64,000 nt of DNA from Pseudomonadota bacterium. Lineage in GTDB: Bacteria; Pseudomonadota; Alphaproteobacteria; Rhizobiales; Phreatobacteraceae. Where the stretch lies: positions 1 through 64,000 of the forward strand of contig JAIUOO010000002.1 of the NCBI GenBank assembly GCA_020161695.1, in the 5' to 3' direction. The notes beneath the pieces were generated by a model. The model had not been told where the DNA came from, searched no databases, and saw only the letters and a list, made by a program, of their open reading frames with translations. The translations under genes and the position numbers were made by a program. Shown in pieces: positions 42,698 to 50,757 of the stretch. Numbering within the stretch: position 1 is the stretch's first letter; each line of letters opens with the position of its first letter.

Positions 42698-43951
42698 TCA
42701 GGCCGCGATCGCAGCGTCTGTGCGGAAATCGCCAGCGATGGTCTCGGCGACCATCTGGGCGGTGGCGGCCGACAGCGTCCAGCCGAGATGGCCGTGGCCG
42801 GTGTTGTAGAACACGCCGGGCTGGCGGCCCTTGCCGACCCTCGGCATCATGTTCGGCATCATCGGCCGGAGGCCAGCCCAGGGCACGACCCTGTTGGTGT
42901 CGACATCGGGGAACAGCGTGCGCGTCCAGTCGACCAGCGGCCTGACGCGGTCATCGCGAATGTCGCGGTTCATGCCGTTGAACTCGGCCGTGCCGGCGAC
43001 ACGGAAGCGCCCTGCCCCCAAACGGCTGGTAACGATCTTGGCACGGTCATCGAGCAGGCTGACCCAGGGTGCTGCGTTCTGGCTGCGCTCGTCGTCGAGA
43101 TGCACCGTGATCGAGTAGCCCTTGACCGGATAGACGTTGACCCGGTCCCCAAGCATCGCCGCGAAATGACGGCTGGCGGAGCCGGCGCAGACGACGATGC
43201 CGTCGGCCTCGACGACCCTGTAGTCCGGCTGGCCGTCAGCACCATCGGTCGTGTAACCGATGCAGAACACGCCGTCCCTGGCGATACGGTCGACAGTGGC
43301 GTCGAAGACGAAGCGCGCGCCGCGGCGCTCGCAAGCCTTGGCGAGGCCGAAGGTGAACTTGTGGATGTCGCCGGTCGAATCCGACGGGGTGTAGAAGCCG
43401 CCATGGAAATCGCCATGCAGCGTCGGCTCGATCGACTTCACTTCCTCGGCCGTCACCGGCCGACGGTCGAGCCCGCCCTCGACCAGCATCGCATTGACCT
43501 TCAGCGCATGCTGGAAACTCGGCCTGTCCCAGTAGAAATGCAGGATGCCGCGCCGGACATGGTCGAAATCGATGTTCTCGCGTTCGGCGATGGCGAACAG
43601 GTGCTTGCGCGCGGCAATCGCCAGTCGCGTCGTCTCCACCGTATTGTCGCGATAATTGGCGATGTTGGAGACGAATTCGGCCAGCCAGGCATATTTGTGC
43701 CAGGTCGGCCTGGGATTCATCAAAAGCGGCGCATCGCTGCGCAGCATCCACTTGAGGCCCTTGAGCAGGGTCGACCAATGGTTCCAGACCTCGGCGTTGC
43801 TGGCCGACAGCTGGCCGCCATTGGCGAACGATGTCTCCATCGCAGCATAACGCTGGCGGTCGACGACGGTGACCTGATAGCCACGTTCCAGAAGGGCATA
43901 GGCTGTGGTGACGCCGGTGATACCAGCGCCGATAACGGCAATATGGGGCAT
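42698..43951 (-). CDS. D-amino acid dehydrogenase/glycine oxidase-like FAD enzyme (DadA family)
   Basis: 417-aa FAD-dependent oxidoreductase of the DadA family, which deaminates small D-amino acids or glycine to keto acids. The flavin motif [21 protein letters not shown] begins at residue 4, and [12 protein letters not shown] near the C-terminus is the second FAD contact. The start at 43951 follows GGAGAG; the longer in-frame start (44005) falls inside the riboswitch and is rejected. Control by a glycine riboswitch and pairing with malate synthase argue that glycine itself (to glyoxylate) is the physiological substrate (inference). Confidence 0.9.
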   Translation of the reverse strand: MPHIAVIGAGITGVTTAYALLERGYQVTVVDRQRYAAMETSFANGGQLSASNAEVWNHWSTLLKGLKWMLRSDAPLLMNPRPTWHKYAWLAEFVSNIANYRDNTVETTRLAIAARKHLFAIAERENIDFDHVRRGILHFYWDRPSFQHALKVNAMLVEGGLDRRPVTAEEVKSIEPTLHGDFHGGFYTPSDSTGDIHKFTFGLAKACERRGARFVFDATVDRIARDGVFCIGYTTDGADGQPDYRVVEADGIVVCAGSASRHFAAMLGDRVNVYPVKGYSITVHLDDERSQNAAPWVSLLDDRAKIVTSRLGAGRFRVAGTAEFNGMNRDIRDDRVRPLVDWTRTLFPDVDTNRVVPWAGLRPMMPNMMPRVGKGRQPGVFYNTGHGHLGWTLSAATAQMVAETIAGDFRTDAAIAA

Positions 43952-43999
43952 TTCACTCTCCGCGATCAAAGTTGGGCGCGGGCCGAAACCCGCTGTTTT

Positions 44000-44190
44000 C
44001 CCCAATCTGTCGCTGTACCTGAGAGCTTAACCGCGCCGGCCCGGCCGCTGCGGCTTTCCCCTTCGGTGGACGCTCGTGGCGCCTCTCTCCAGATCGTTCA
44101 ACTGCATGGTCACTTTTGCCTGAGAGTTTCCTGGGGGGTTGCTCCGTCGGCGTCGGCCGGTGTCATCTTGCAGCGGCCGATCTCTCCCAT
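44000..44190 (-). ncRNA. Tandem glycine riboswitch upstream of dadA-glcB
   Basis: On the minus strand two successive glycine aptamers are visible. Aptamer 1 (44188-44100) starts GGGAGAGAT and contains ACTCTCAGGCAAAAG; aptamer 2 (44092-44000) starts TGGAGAGAG, contains CCACCGAAGGGGAAA and GCTCTCAGGTACAGCGACAG and ends ATTGGGG. These match the conserved cores of the gcvT-type glycine riboswitch, with a short linker as in cooperative tandem forms. It ends 49 nt before the dadA-like start codon. Tandem glycine riboswitches usually activate expression when glycine is abundant. It fills most of the 314-bp gene-free stretch 43952-44265. Confidence 0.93.
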
Positions 44191-44265
44191 GCAGCCTCTT
44201 GAACGCGTGTCTTCATAGCTGGTGCCAAGCCCTTCCGCAACGTGAGACACGGAAGGGACTGGCCA

Positions 44266-45705
44266 TCAGTTGCCTTCGTCGTAAAGCGTCGTAGTCGTCT
44301 CGACGCCGTGCTCGTGCAGGCCCGCACGCACCACTGCGGCAGCGGCGAGTTCGCGCGCCTTACGGCGAATGCCGGCCTCGTCGACGCCCTGGACCTTGCC
44401 GTCGGCATAGACTGCCTTGCCGTCGACCCATGTCTGGGTGATCGAGGCGGTCGAGGCAGAGAACACCAGCGCCTGCAGCGGATCGTAGAACGGCGTCCAC
44501 TCGACATGGTCGAGATCGAACAGGATGAAGTCGGCCTTCTTGCCGATCTCCAGCGAGCCGATCTCGTCGTCCCACATCAGGGCGCGCGCGCCTTCGATGG
44601 TCGCGGCACGCAGGGCGTCGCGGGCGGTGAAGACGTCGGGCTTCAGCCGCGCGTCCTTGAACATGCCGGCGACGACAAGCATCTGGCGCATCAGGTTCAT
44701 GTTGCCTGCAGCCGACACGCCGTCGGTGCCGAGGCCGACCTTGACGCCGGCCCGGACCATCTCGGGATACTTGCCGATCGATGTCGCGCCCTTGCCGAGC
44801 TTGAACGACGAGCACGGGCAGAAGGCAACGCTGGCGCCGCGATCGGCCAGCAGCTTGACCTCCTCGTCCGACACCGCCGCACCATGGGCGATGACCAGGT
44901 TCTTGCGGATGCCACCGGCATTGTCGACGCGGGTGATAGGCCAGCAGCCATATTTGCTCTCGCAGACCTTGGCCTCCTCGATCGAGGTCGCCAGGTGATA
45001 GGTCGTGCCGACGCCCAGCTTCTCGGCCAGCGCCACCGCGCCAACATGCAGTTCGAGGCTACAGGGCTCCTTGCCCTCGATGTTGACCCAGCAGCGGGCA
45101 CGACCGTCGAGCGTATTGTTGTAGCGCAGCACGTTTTCCTCGAGCACCTTCAGCGCCGTCTGCGCATCGGGGAAGAAGTGGTGCTCGGCCATCTCCTCGG
45201 TCCAGCCGCGCGGCAACTCGGCCGGACGGTTGTCGGCGGCGTGACGGCCGGTGATGCCGCGGATGCCGGTCTTGTCCATGGCACGGATGACGATGCCGGG
45301 ATCGTATTGAGAGCCCATGTCGAGGAAGCAGGTAGTGCCACAGCGCAGCATTTCGGTGATTCCGAGCAGCGCGCCCCAATATTCATCCTCTTCGGTGATA
45401 TGGGCGTAGAAGGGCTTTGCCCAGTGGAACACCCAGGCGCGGGTGTTGAGATTGTCGGGGAAGACCGCACGGGAAAGGGTCTCCGACAAATGCACGTGGC
45501 TGTCGACGAAGCCTGGGCAGATGCCCAGCATGGTGCCGTCGATCACCTTGTCGAAGCTTTTGCCCTTATGGCGCGCGGCCACCTCACCGGCAGGTCCGAT
45601 GTCGGCGATGCGGTCGTTCTCGACCACCACGCTCGCATTGCGCAGCACCGTGTCGTTCTTGTCGACGGTGAAAGCGAAGTTCAGATTTTCGATCAGCGTG
45701 CGCAT
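44266..45705 (-). CDS. AtzB/TrzN/SsnA-like amidohydrolase (deaminase or chlorohydrolase family)
   Basis: 479-aa metal-dependent hydrolase of the AtzA/TrzN/8-oxoguanine- and guanine-deaminase group. Metal-site residues: His70 and His72 (GFVDSHVHLSET), the mid-barrel His in TTYHLATS, His in VIAHGAAVSDEE and Asp in VGLGTDGVSAAGNMN. These enzymes remove NH2, Cl or alkylamino groups from purine, pyrimidine or triazine rings. It lies 131 bp after the M24 gene on the same strand and ends 75 bp before the riboswitch, so it is probably the last gene of the enolase-type/M24 operon, though it may have its own promoter. Confidence 0.88.
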   Translation of the reverse strand: MRTLIENLNFAFTVDKNDTVLRNASVVVENDRIADIGPAGEVAARHKGKSFDKVIDGTMLGICPGFVDSHVHLSETLSRAVFPDNLNTRAWVFHWAKPFYAHITEEDEYWGALLGITEMLRCGTTCFLDMGSQYDPGIVIRAMDKTGIRGITGRHAADNRPAELPRGWTEEMAEHHFFPDAQTALKVLEENVLRYNNTLDGRARCWVNIEGKEPCSLELHVGAVALAEKLGVGTTYHLATSIEEAKVCESKYGCWPITRVDNAGGIRKNLVIAHGAAVSDEEVKLLADRGASVAFCPCSSFKLGKGATSIGKYPEMVRAGVKVGLGTDGVSAAGNMNLMRQMLVVAGMFKDARLKPDVFTARDALRAATIEGARALMWDDEIGSLEIGKKADFILFDLDHVEWTPFYDPLQALVFSASTASITQTWVDGKAVYADGKVQGVDEAGIRRKARELAAAAVVRAGLHEHGVETTTTLYDEGN

Positions 45706-45836
45706 GCGGCTCCACCCAATGCTCTACTCACGGACTCCTCTAGATCGCGTCGCCGGTCCGTGACGGCGAAGCGACGTCTTGCTTTGCAAGCCGGGCCACA
45801 AAGCATCCCGGCTGCCAATTCACAAGCGACGCTGGC

Positions 45837-47009
45837 TCAAGCGACCGCCTTGACCTTGCTGCCCTGCTTGGCCGTGCCGCAGAGGATCAGCTTGTCGGTG
45901 TCGGCATAGTCGGACAGAAGCTCCGAGCCCTTCGACGTCACCAGAAGCATGTCCTTGTTCTGCATGCCGTAGCCATAGCCGGTGTCGTAGCAGAGCGGCT
46001 CGAAGCCGAGCACCATATTCTCCTCCAGCGGCGCATCGCTGCCCGGCTTGCCGAGCACCGGCGTCAGGCCGAGATAGGGGTCCTCGTGCAGATGCAGGCC
46101 GATGCCATGGCCGACGAAGGAAATCGGCGGCAGGTTGAGCTTGGCGAGCTTGGCGATGAAGGCATCGTAAATCTCGCGGCAGCTGGCGCCCGGCTTCACC
46201 TTCTCCATAATTTCATATTTGCACTCGACAAGGTGCGCCCAGATCTTGTCGGCCATGGGCGGCGCCTCGCCGACGATGGCCGTGCGGCAGACACCGGCCT
46301 GGTAGCCGTTGATGACCGAGAATATCTCGACGCGGCAGACGTCGCCGCGCTTGAGGATACGGTCGGACGGGCCGACATTGGGCAGCACCGAGCGCTCGCC
46401 GGTTGCGACGATGAGAAGCTTGAAGTGCTCGGCACCGAGCGAATAGACGTTGCGGGTCAGGTGACCGGCAATGTCCATCTCGGAATCGCCGGCATCGACC
46501 ACGACCAGCGTGTCTGTGATCGCCTGGTCGGCGATGCGCGACAGCTTGCTGAGCAGTGCGATCTCTTCGGCCGTCTTGATCTGGCGCAGCCTGGCCAGGA
46601 TCGGCTCGGCATGCTCGAAGCGCGCACCAGGCATCGCCGCGATCAGGCGGGCAAAGTCGCCTGCCGGCAGATAGTCCATCTCGAGGCCGATGCGCGCCTT
46701 GCCGAGGCCGAGGCCAGCGAGTTGGTCGGCCAGCACCAGCATCGGATCGTCGGAGAATTCGGCCCAGATGCGGGCCGCCATGTCGGGCAGGCGACGCTTG
46801 ATGGTCGAGGCCTCCATGTCGACGCCGAAGATCGCGGTGCGTCCGTCGGCGGTGACGATGGTCATCGCGTGGCGGTGGCGGATCAGCGGCTGCGACGGCA
46901 CGACGAAGCCCGCGGTATAGGCGAAGTTCTCGGGCGACGAGCAGATGATGGCGTCGAGCCCATGCTCGGCCATTGCCCTCACCTGCTTGGCTACGATTTC
47001 TGCCCGCAT
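45837..47009 (-). CDS. M24 'pita-bread' hydrolase with degenerate metal site (creatinase-like)
   Basis: 390-aa protein with a creatinase N-terminal domain (residues 1-140) and an M24 domain (about 150-385). In metallo-aminopeptidases of this fold five ligands bind two metals; here the first Asp is Glu228 (DVCRVEIF), the second is Gly239 (NGYQAGVCRTAIV), the His (His301 in GHGIGLHLHE) and the first Glu (Glu337 in GFEPLC) are kept, and the last Glu is Lys352 (MQNKDMLLVT). Loss of ligands points to a metal-free enzyme of the creatinase/ectoine-hydrolase type acting on a C-N bond of a guanidino, ureido or lactam compound, not a peptidase. Start 47009 is chosen; an in-frame upstream start overlaps the enolase-type gene. 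Confidence 0.88.
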   Translation of the reverse strand: MRAEIVAKQVRAMAEHGLDAIICSSPENFAYTAGFVVPSQPLIRHRHAMTIVTADGRTAIFGVDMEASTIKRRLPDMAARIWAEFSDDPMLVLADQLAGLGLGKARIGLEMDYLPAGDFARLIAAMPGARFEHAEPILARLRQIKTAEEIALLSKLSRIADQAITDTLVVVDAGDSEMDIAGHLTRNVYSLGAEHFKLLIVATGERSVLPNVGPSDRILKRGDVCRVEIFSVINGYQAGVCRTAIVGEAPPMADKIWAHLVECKYEIMEKVKPGASCREIYDAFIAKLAKLNLPPISFVGHGIGLHLHEDPYLGLTPVLGKPGSDAPLEENMVLGFEPLCYDTGYGYGMQNKDMLLVTSKGSELLSDYADTDKLILCGTAKQGSKVKAVA

Positions 47010-47044
47010 GATTGGTTCCTCTCCTTGAGTTTCTTGACCGGCGC

Positions 47045-48205
47045 TCAGTCGCGCACGCGGTATTTTTCGACCTTGGCCAGGTCGACATCGATGCCCATCC
47101 CGGGACCCGACGGCACGACGACCGCACCGTCTACGACCTGCATCGGTTGGACCAGAAGGTCGTCCTTGTAATAGATGCCGCCGACCTGGCCGTGCTGCGC
47201 CTCTGCCGGCGTCGAGATCGGAATGACGCAGGACAGCGTCGCCGCCGGCGAGGCAGCCGCGACCTGGACATTGGCGAGGTTGCCGATGCCTGTTTCGATC
47301 GAGCCGTTGACGTTGCAGATGATGCCGGCAGCGCGGCAGACCGCGCCGACCTCCATCGCTTTGTAGAGACCGCCGGCCTTGGTGGTGTAGATCGAGACGA
47401 TCTGGATGCCGCCATTCTGGATGATCTGGACGGCGTCGTGAGCGTTCCATGCCGACTCGTCGGCCATGACGGGCGCATCGATGCGGCGGCCGACTTCGGC
47501 GATGCGCTCGATGCCCATCACCGGCTGCTCGACATATTTGAGCCGGTACTTTTCCATCTGGCGCACGGTCTGCACCGCCTCGCCAGGCGTCTTGTAGCCT
47601 TCATTGGCGTCGACGCAAATCTCCATCGCCTCGCCGGCCGCCTCGCGCACCGCCGCCACCATCTTGACGTCGCGCGCCGGGTCGACGCCGATCTTGACCT
47701 TGATCGTCCTGATGCCTTCGGCGGCGAGCTTGGCCGCCTCGACCTTGGCCTCCTCGATCGAGATAAGGCCGATCGAATGGGTGATTGCGACCTTGTCGCG
47801 CGCCTTGCCGCCGAGCAGCGTATGGACCGGCACGTTCAGCCAGCGACCGGTCAGATCGTAGGCCGCGAACTCGACTGCCGCCTTGGAATAGGGATAGCCG
47901 CGGATGATGGCGTCCATGCGGGCATGCAGCTCGGCGAAATTGCCGAGTTCGAGACCGATGACGGCGGGTGCCAGATAGGTTTCGATGACGCTGCGGGTGA
48001 TCATGGCGGACTCGCCGAAATAGCGACCGAACTCACCGCCCCAGTCCTTCAGCGCCGGCGCTTCGCCCCAGCCCACCCGACCGTCGCTGTCGGTCATCTT
48101 GACCATGACATAGCGGCCGATGACCTCGGTCAGGCCGGCCCATTTGTGCTCGCGCCGCGTCGGCAATTGAACAATGAGCGTTTCGATGGACTTGATCGTT
48201 GGCAC
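47045..48205 (-). CDS. Mandelate racemase/muconate lactonizing enzyme-family protein
   Basis: 386-aa enolase-superfamily enzyme of the muconate-cycloisomerase branch. Catalytic residues are in place: Lys169 and Lys171 (TIKVKIG), metal ligands Asp199 (CVDANEG), Glu226 (YVEQP) and Asp249 (MADES), and the opposite base Lys276 (YTTKAGG). Such enzymes abstract a proton alpha to a carboxylate for racemisation (including dipeptides and N-acylamino acids), lactonisation or dehydration. First gene of its operon; regulon site D lies about 60 nt upstream. M24 gene follows after 35 bp. Confidence 0.9.
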   Translation of the reverse strand: MPTIKSIETLIVQLPTRREHKWAGLTEVIGRYVMVKMTDSDGRVGWGEAPALKDWGGEFGRYFGESAMITRSVIETYLAPAVIGLELGNFAELHARMDAIIRGYPYSKAAVEFAAYDLTGRWLNVPVHTLLGGKARDKVAITHSIGLISIEEAKVEAAKLAAEGIRTIKVKIGVDPARDVKMVAAVREAAGEAMEICVDANEGYKTPGEAVQTVRQMEKYRLKYVEQPVMGIERIAEVGRRIDAPVMADESAWNAHDAVQIIQNGGIQIVSIYTTKAGGLYKAMEVGAVCRAAGIICNVNGSIETGIGNLANVQVAAASPAATLSCVIPISTPAEAQHGQVGGIYYKDDLLVQPMQVVDGAVVVPSGPGMGIDVDLAKVEKYRVRD

Positions 48206-48260
48206 CGGTCTTACCTTTTCCTTGTCACCGCCGAGGCATCTCTATACGATGCGATCATCT

Positions 48261-48300
48261 AGTGTGATCACACTTTATGATCATATTTTTGGATGTCAAG
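48261..48300 (-). promoter_or_regulatory. Shared regulon site D: promoter of the enolase-type/M24 operon
   Basis: On the minus strand TTGACA (48299-48294), 16-bp spacer, TAAAGT (48277-48272). Two perfect palindromes flank and overlap the -10: AGTGTGATCACACT (48261-48274) and TATGATCATA (48276-48285). The 19-bp TGATCACACTTTATGATCA (48265-48283) is identical to site C. The site is 86-108 bp before a small divergent gene at 48369 and could also influence it. Confidence 0.78.
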
Positions 48301-48368
48301 CGACCTGCCTCGCGAAATTTGGTACGACCGAGATCAGTCAGGGCAGACAGCAAAACGGGGAGGGAAAG

Positions 48369-48668
48369 ATGATCGTCGAAGCGACCAACTACTTTGCAAG
48401 GCAAGGTCAGGCAGAGGCCGTTCTGGAGCAGCGCCGCAAGGCAACGGAAATCAGGCTCGAGCTCGGATTGGAGCCCGGACGCACCCTGCTGAAGCTGGAG
48501 GGATCGGGACCTGACGTGCGCTGGGAATGCAGTTTTGTGTCAAAGGAGGCATACGAAGCCGATAGGGCGGCACGAGCCGCTTCACCCGCCTTCGAAGCCG
48601 CGCGGAAGCAGATGCACACATTGCTCGACAGATTTGAAAGGCATGTCAGCGTGCAAGACGAAGGCTGA
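48369..48668 (+). CDS. Small protein, probable dimeric alpha/beta-barrel (NIPSNAP/ABM-like)
   Basis: 99-aa soluble protein. Pattern MIVEATNYFARQGQAEAVLEQRRKA followed by short beta and helical segments and F-V-S-K-E-A-Y-E-A-D resembles ferredoxin-like monooxygenase/NIPSNAP single domains, but I see no certain family signature. The start ATG 48369 has a very good GGAGGGAAAG ribosome-binding site. It diverges from the enolase-type operon with site D between them, and a small enzyme or binding protein of the same pathway is plausible. Confidence 0.6.
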   Translation: MIVEATNYFARQGQAEAVLEQRRKATEIRLELGLEPGRTLLKLEGSGPDVRWECSFVSKEAYEADRAARAASPAFEAARKQMHTLLDRFERHVSVQDEG

Positions 48669-48781
48669 CGTCCGCACTAGGTTTGTCCGCAAAGGCGCGT
48701 GGACCAGACGCGCTATTTCAAATCGGCCGTCCCAACGCGGGCGTGTCCGCGTTGGCCAGCCACATCATCTTGGCGCGCCGG

Positions 48782-49921
48782 CTACTTCATTCGCCCGTAA
48801 TCGCGCATCAACGCCACCAGTTGATCATGTGGCATGGCCTGGATGCGAAAACGATCAAAGGCCGTGCCGCCGGCATCTTCAGCCGCCAGCATCGCATTGA
48901 CGACGGCCTCCTCCACGCTGTCGACAGTCGCTGCGTAGACCGCGTCGAGCTTCTCGTCATTGACGATCTCAATGCCCAGCTTTGGCGCCGCGCAATGTGC
49001 CATGGCCTGCTTGTTGGCCGTCGAGAAAGCCAGAAAGATGTCGCCGGAGTTGTTCCCGCCGGGGGTGCCACCACGACCGATGCCAATTGTCGCGCGGCGC
49101 GCCAGCCGCTGCAACTGGTGCGGGGCCATCGGCAGGTCGGTGGCGATGACGACGATGATGGATCCGCGCTCAGCAAGCTGGCTTTGGGGCGTGCCGTCCC
49201 GCATGTGTTCGCCAACGGGTACGCCCCGGATCGTCAGCCAGTCGCGCTGACCATGGTTGGCCTGGACCAAAGTTCCGATCCGGTGTTCGCGGCCGCCGAA
49301 CTCGACGATGCGGGAAGCCGTGCCTGTCCCCCCCTTGAAGCCATAGGTAATCATGCCGGTACCGCCGCCGCTATTGCCCTCCTGCACCGGCCCAGACGAC
49401 ATGCTGTCGAGAGCCGCCCTGACATCCGCCTCCGTAATCGGCAGGCCGTTGATGTCGTTCAGGACACCATCATAGGTTTCGGCAATGACGGGCATGATCC
49501 ACAGGAAGCTGTCCGTGTCATATGTCGAAGCGTAGCGCTCCAGCATCCATTTGACGGTGGCGTGGTGGGCCATTCCGACGGCATGGGTATTGGTGATTAC
49601 GACGGGGCCGAGAAAGTAGCCGCCGTCCTCGATCCAGTGGGTGCCTGTCATCTCGCCGTTGCCGTTGAAACGATGCACTCCCGCATAAACGGGCACGGGC
49701 GTTGGCGAGGCCACATGCGGCATGATGGCAGTAACGCCTGTGCGCACCGGGAGCTTGCGTCCCGGCCTCGGCGTATCCTCGATGATCGTCCTGAAGCCAA
49801 CACTGATGCCATCGACGTCGGTGATGGCATTCAGTGGACCGGTCCGGCCAGTAAATGGCAGGCCGAGATCGCGGGCCCGGGCTTTGGCAATTGCTGAGTT
49901 GGTATTGGTCATGGATGTCAT
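48782..49921 (-). CDS. P1-family peptidase (DmpA-type L-aminopeptidase/D-esterase)
   Basis: 379-aa N-terminal-nucleophile hydrolase of the DmpA/BapA family, which self-cleaves before a Ser or Thr to expose the nucleophile; here GGNNSGDIFLAFST places it at Ser292. Other family landmarks are LNAITDVDGISVG, VVITNTHAVGMAHHA and the QEGNSGGGTGMITYGFKGG region (positions 180-198). Members cleave short peptides, D-aminoacyl esters or beta-amino-acid peptides. It overlaps the permease gene by ATGA and is the last gene of a polyamine-type ABC operon, so the importer may bring in its substrate. Confidence 0.9.
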   Translation of the reverse strand: MTSMTNTNSAIAKARARDLGLPFTGRTGPLNAITDVDGISVGFRTIIEDTPRPGRKLPVRTGVTAIMPHVASPTPVPVYAGVHRFNGNGEMTGTHWIEDGGYFLGPVVITNTHAVGMAHHATVKWMLERYASTYDTDSFLWIMPVIAETYDGVLNDINGLPITEADVRAALDSMSSGPVQEGNSGGGTGMITYGFKGGTGTASRIVEFGGREHRIGTLVQANHGQRDWLTIRGVPVGEHMRDGTPQSQLAERGSIIVVIATDLPMAPHQLQRLARRATIGIGRGGTPGGNNSGDIFLAFSTANKQAMAHCAAPKLGIEIVNDEKLDAVYAATVDSVEEAVVNAMLAAEDAGGTAFDRFRIQAMPHDQLVALMRDYGRMK

Positions 49922-50748
49922 TTCTGCCGAGAGCGCAGATAAAGGCCAAGCGAGGCCACGATGAAGGAGAAGGACAGCATCATCACCGCGATGGCATTGA
50001 TCTCGGGCTTTATGCCGCGGCGGAGCATGGCGAAGATGAACATCGGCAGCGTCGTCACGTCGACGCCGGCGATGAAATAGGTGATCACGAGATCATCCAT
50101 CGAGATGATGAAGGCCAGCAGCGCGCCGCCAACGATGCCTGGCAGCAATTGGGGGAACACCACCTTGCGGAAGGTCACCCACTCATTTGCGCCGAGATCG
50201 GCGGAGGCGTTTTCGAGCGTGCGGTCCATGCCTGCCAGCCGCGCCGACACGACGATGAAGACATAGGAGATCAGGAAGGTGCATTGGCCGATGATGATGG
50301 TCCACAAGCCAAGCGCAATGCCCGAGTTGACGAAGAAGATCAGCAAGGCGATGCCAAGCACGATGTCGGGCATCAACATCGGCATGAACATGACGGTGCG
50401 ATAGAAACGCTTGCCGAAAAAGGCGAACCGGTAGAGGGCAATCGCCACAGCGGTGCCCAGGACAGTCGAGATCGCGGTGGTGGAGCTTGCGATAATCAAG
50501 CTGTTCCAGACGGCCTGGACCAGTTGATCCGTTGACTCGATGTACAGCGCATTTTCGGAGACGGTCGTCTTGAAACCGAGGACCTGTGCGTACCACTCGG
50601 TGGTGAACCCGGTCCAGGTCATCATGTTGACCGGGTTGGAATTGAACGAATAGACGGCAATCAGCGCCAGCGGAATATAGAGGAAGGCGAAGAATAGCGC
50701 CGTGTAGGCAAACAGGCTGCCGCGGAACAGAAAGCGAGCGATCTTCAT
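49918..50748 (-). CDS. ABC transporter permease, PotC/PotI-like
   Basis: 276-aa inner-membrane permease of the spermidine/putrescine family with about six hydrophobic segments. EAA-type loop near LENASADLGANEWVTFRKVV (about residues 178-197, contacting the ATPase). N-terminus MKIARFLFRGSLFAYTALFF. It overlaps the DmpA gene by 4 bp and follows the PotB/H-like permease by 9 bp. Confidence 0.93.
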   Translation of the reverse strand: MKIARFLFRGSLFAYTALFFAFLYIPLALIAVYSFNSNPVNMMTWTGFTTEWYAQVLGFKTTVSENALYIESTDQLVQAVWNSLIIASSTTAISTVLGTAVAIALYRFAFFGKRFYRTVMFMPMLMPDIVLGIALLIFFVNSGIALGLWTIIIGQCTFLISYVFIVVSARLAGMDRTLENASADLGANEWVTFRKVVFPQLLPGIVGGALLAFIISMDDLVITYFIAGVDVTTLPMFIFAMLRRGIKPEINAIAVMMLSFSFIVASLGLYLRSRQK

Positions 50749-50757
50749 GTCGTCTCC

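Noticed and set aside
40530..42809. 759-codon open frame on the plus strand opposite glcB, and similar long frames opposite pntB (24172-25611) and soxA (10711-12015)
   Set aside because: Their products are His/Arg/Asp/Gly-rich with no domains, and they are exact antisense shadows of well-identified genes in GC-rich DNA.
44005..44005. Upstream in-frame start for the dadA-like gene
   Set aside because: It falls inside aptamer 2 of the glycine riboswitch; the ATG at 43951 has a proper ribosome-binding site and matches the FAD-domain start.
45778..45812. Palindrome CTTGCTTTGCAAG plus a GCCGGG/CCCGGC stem after the M24 gene as a terminator
   Set aside because: No T-run on the relevant strand and short stems; not enough to call a terminator or an operon boundary.
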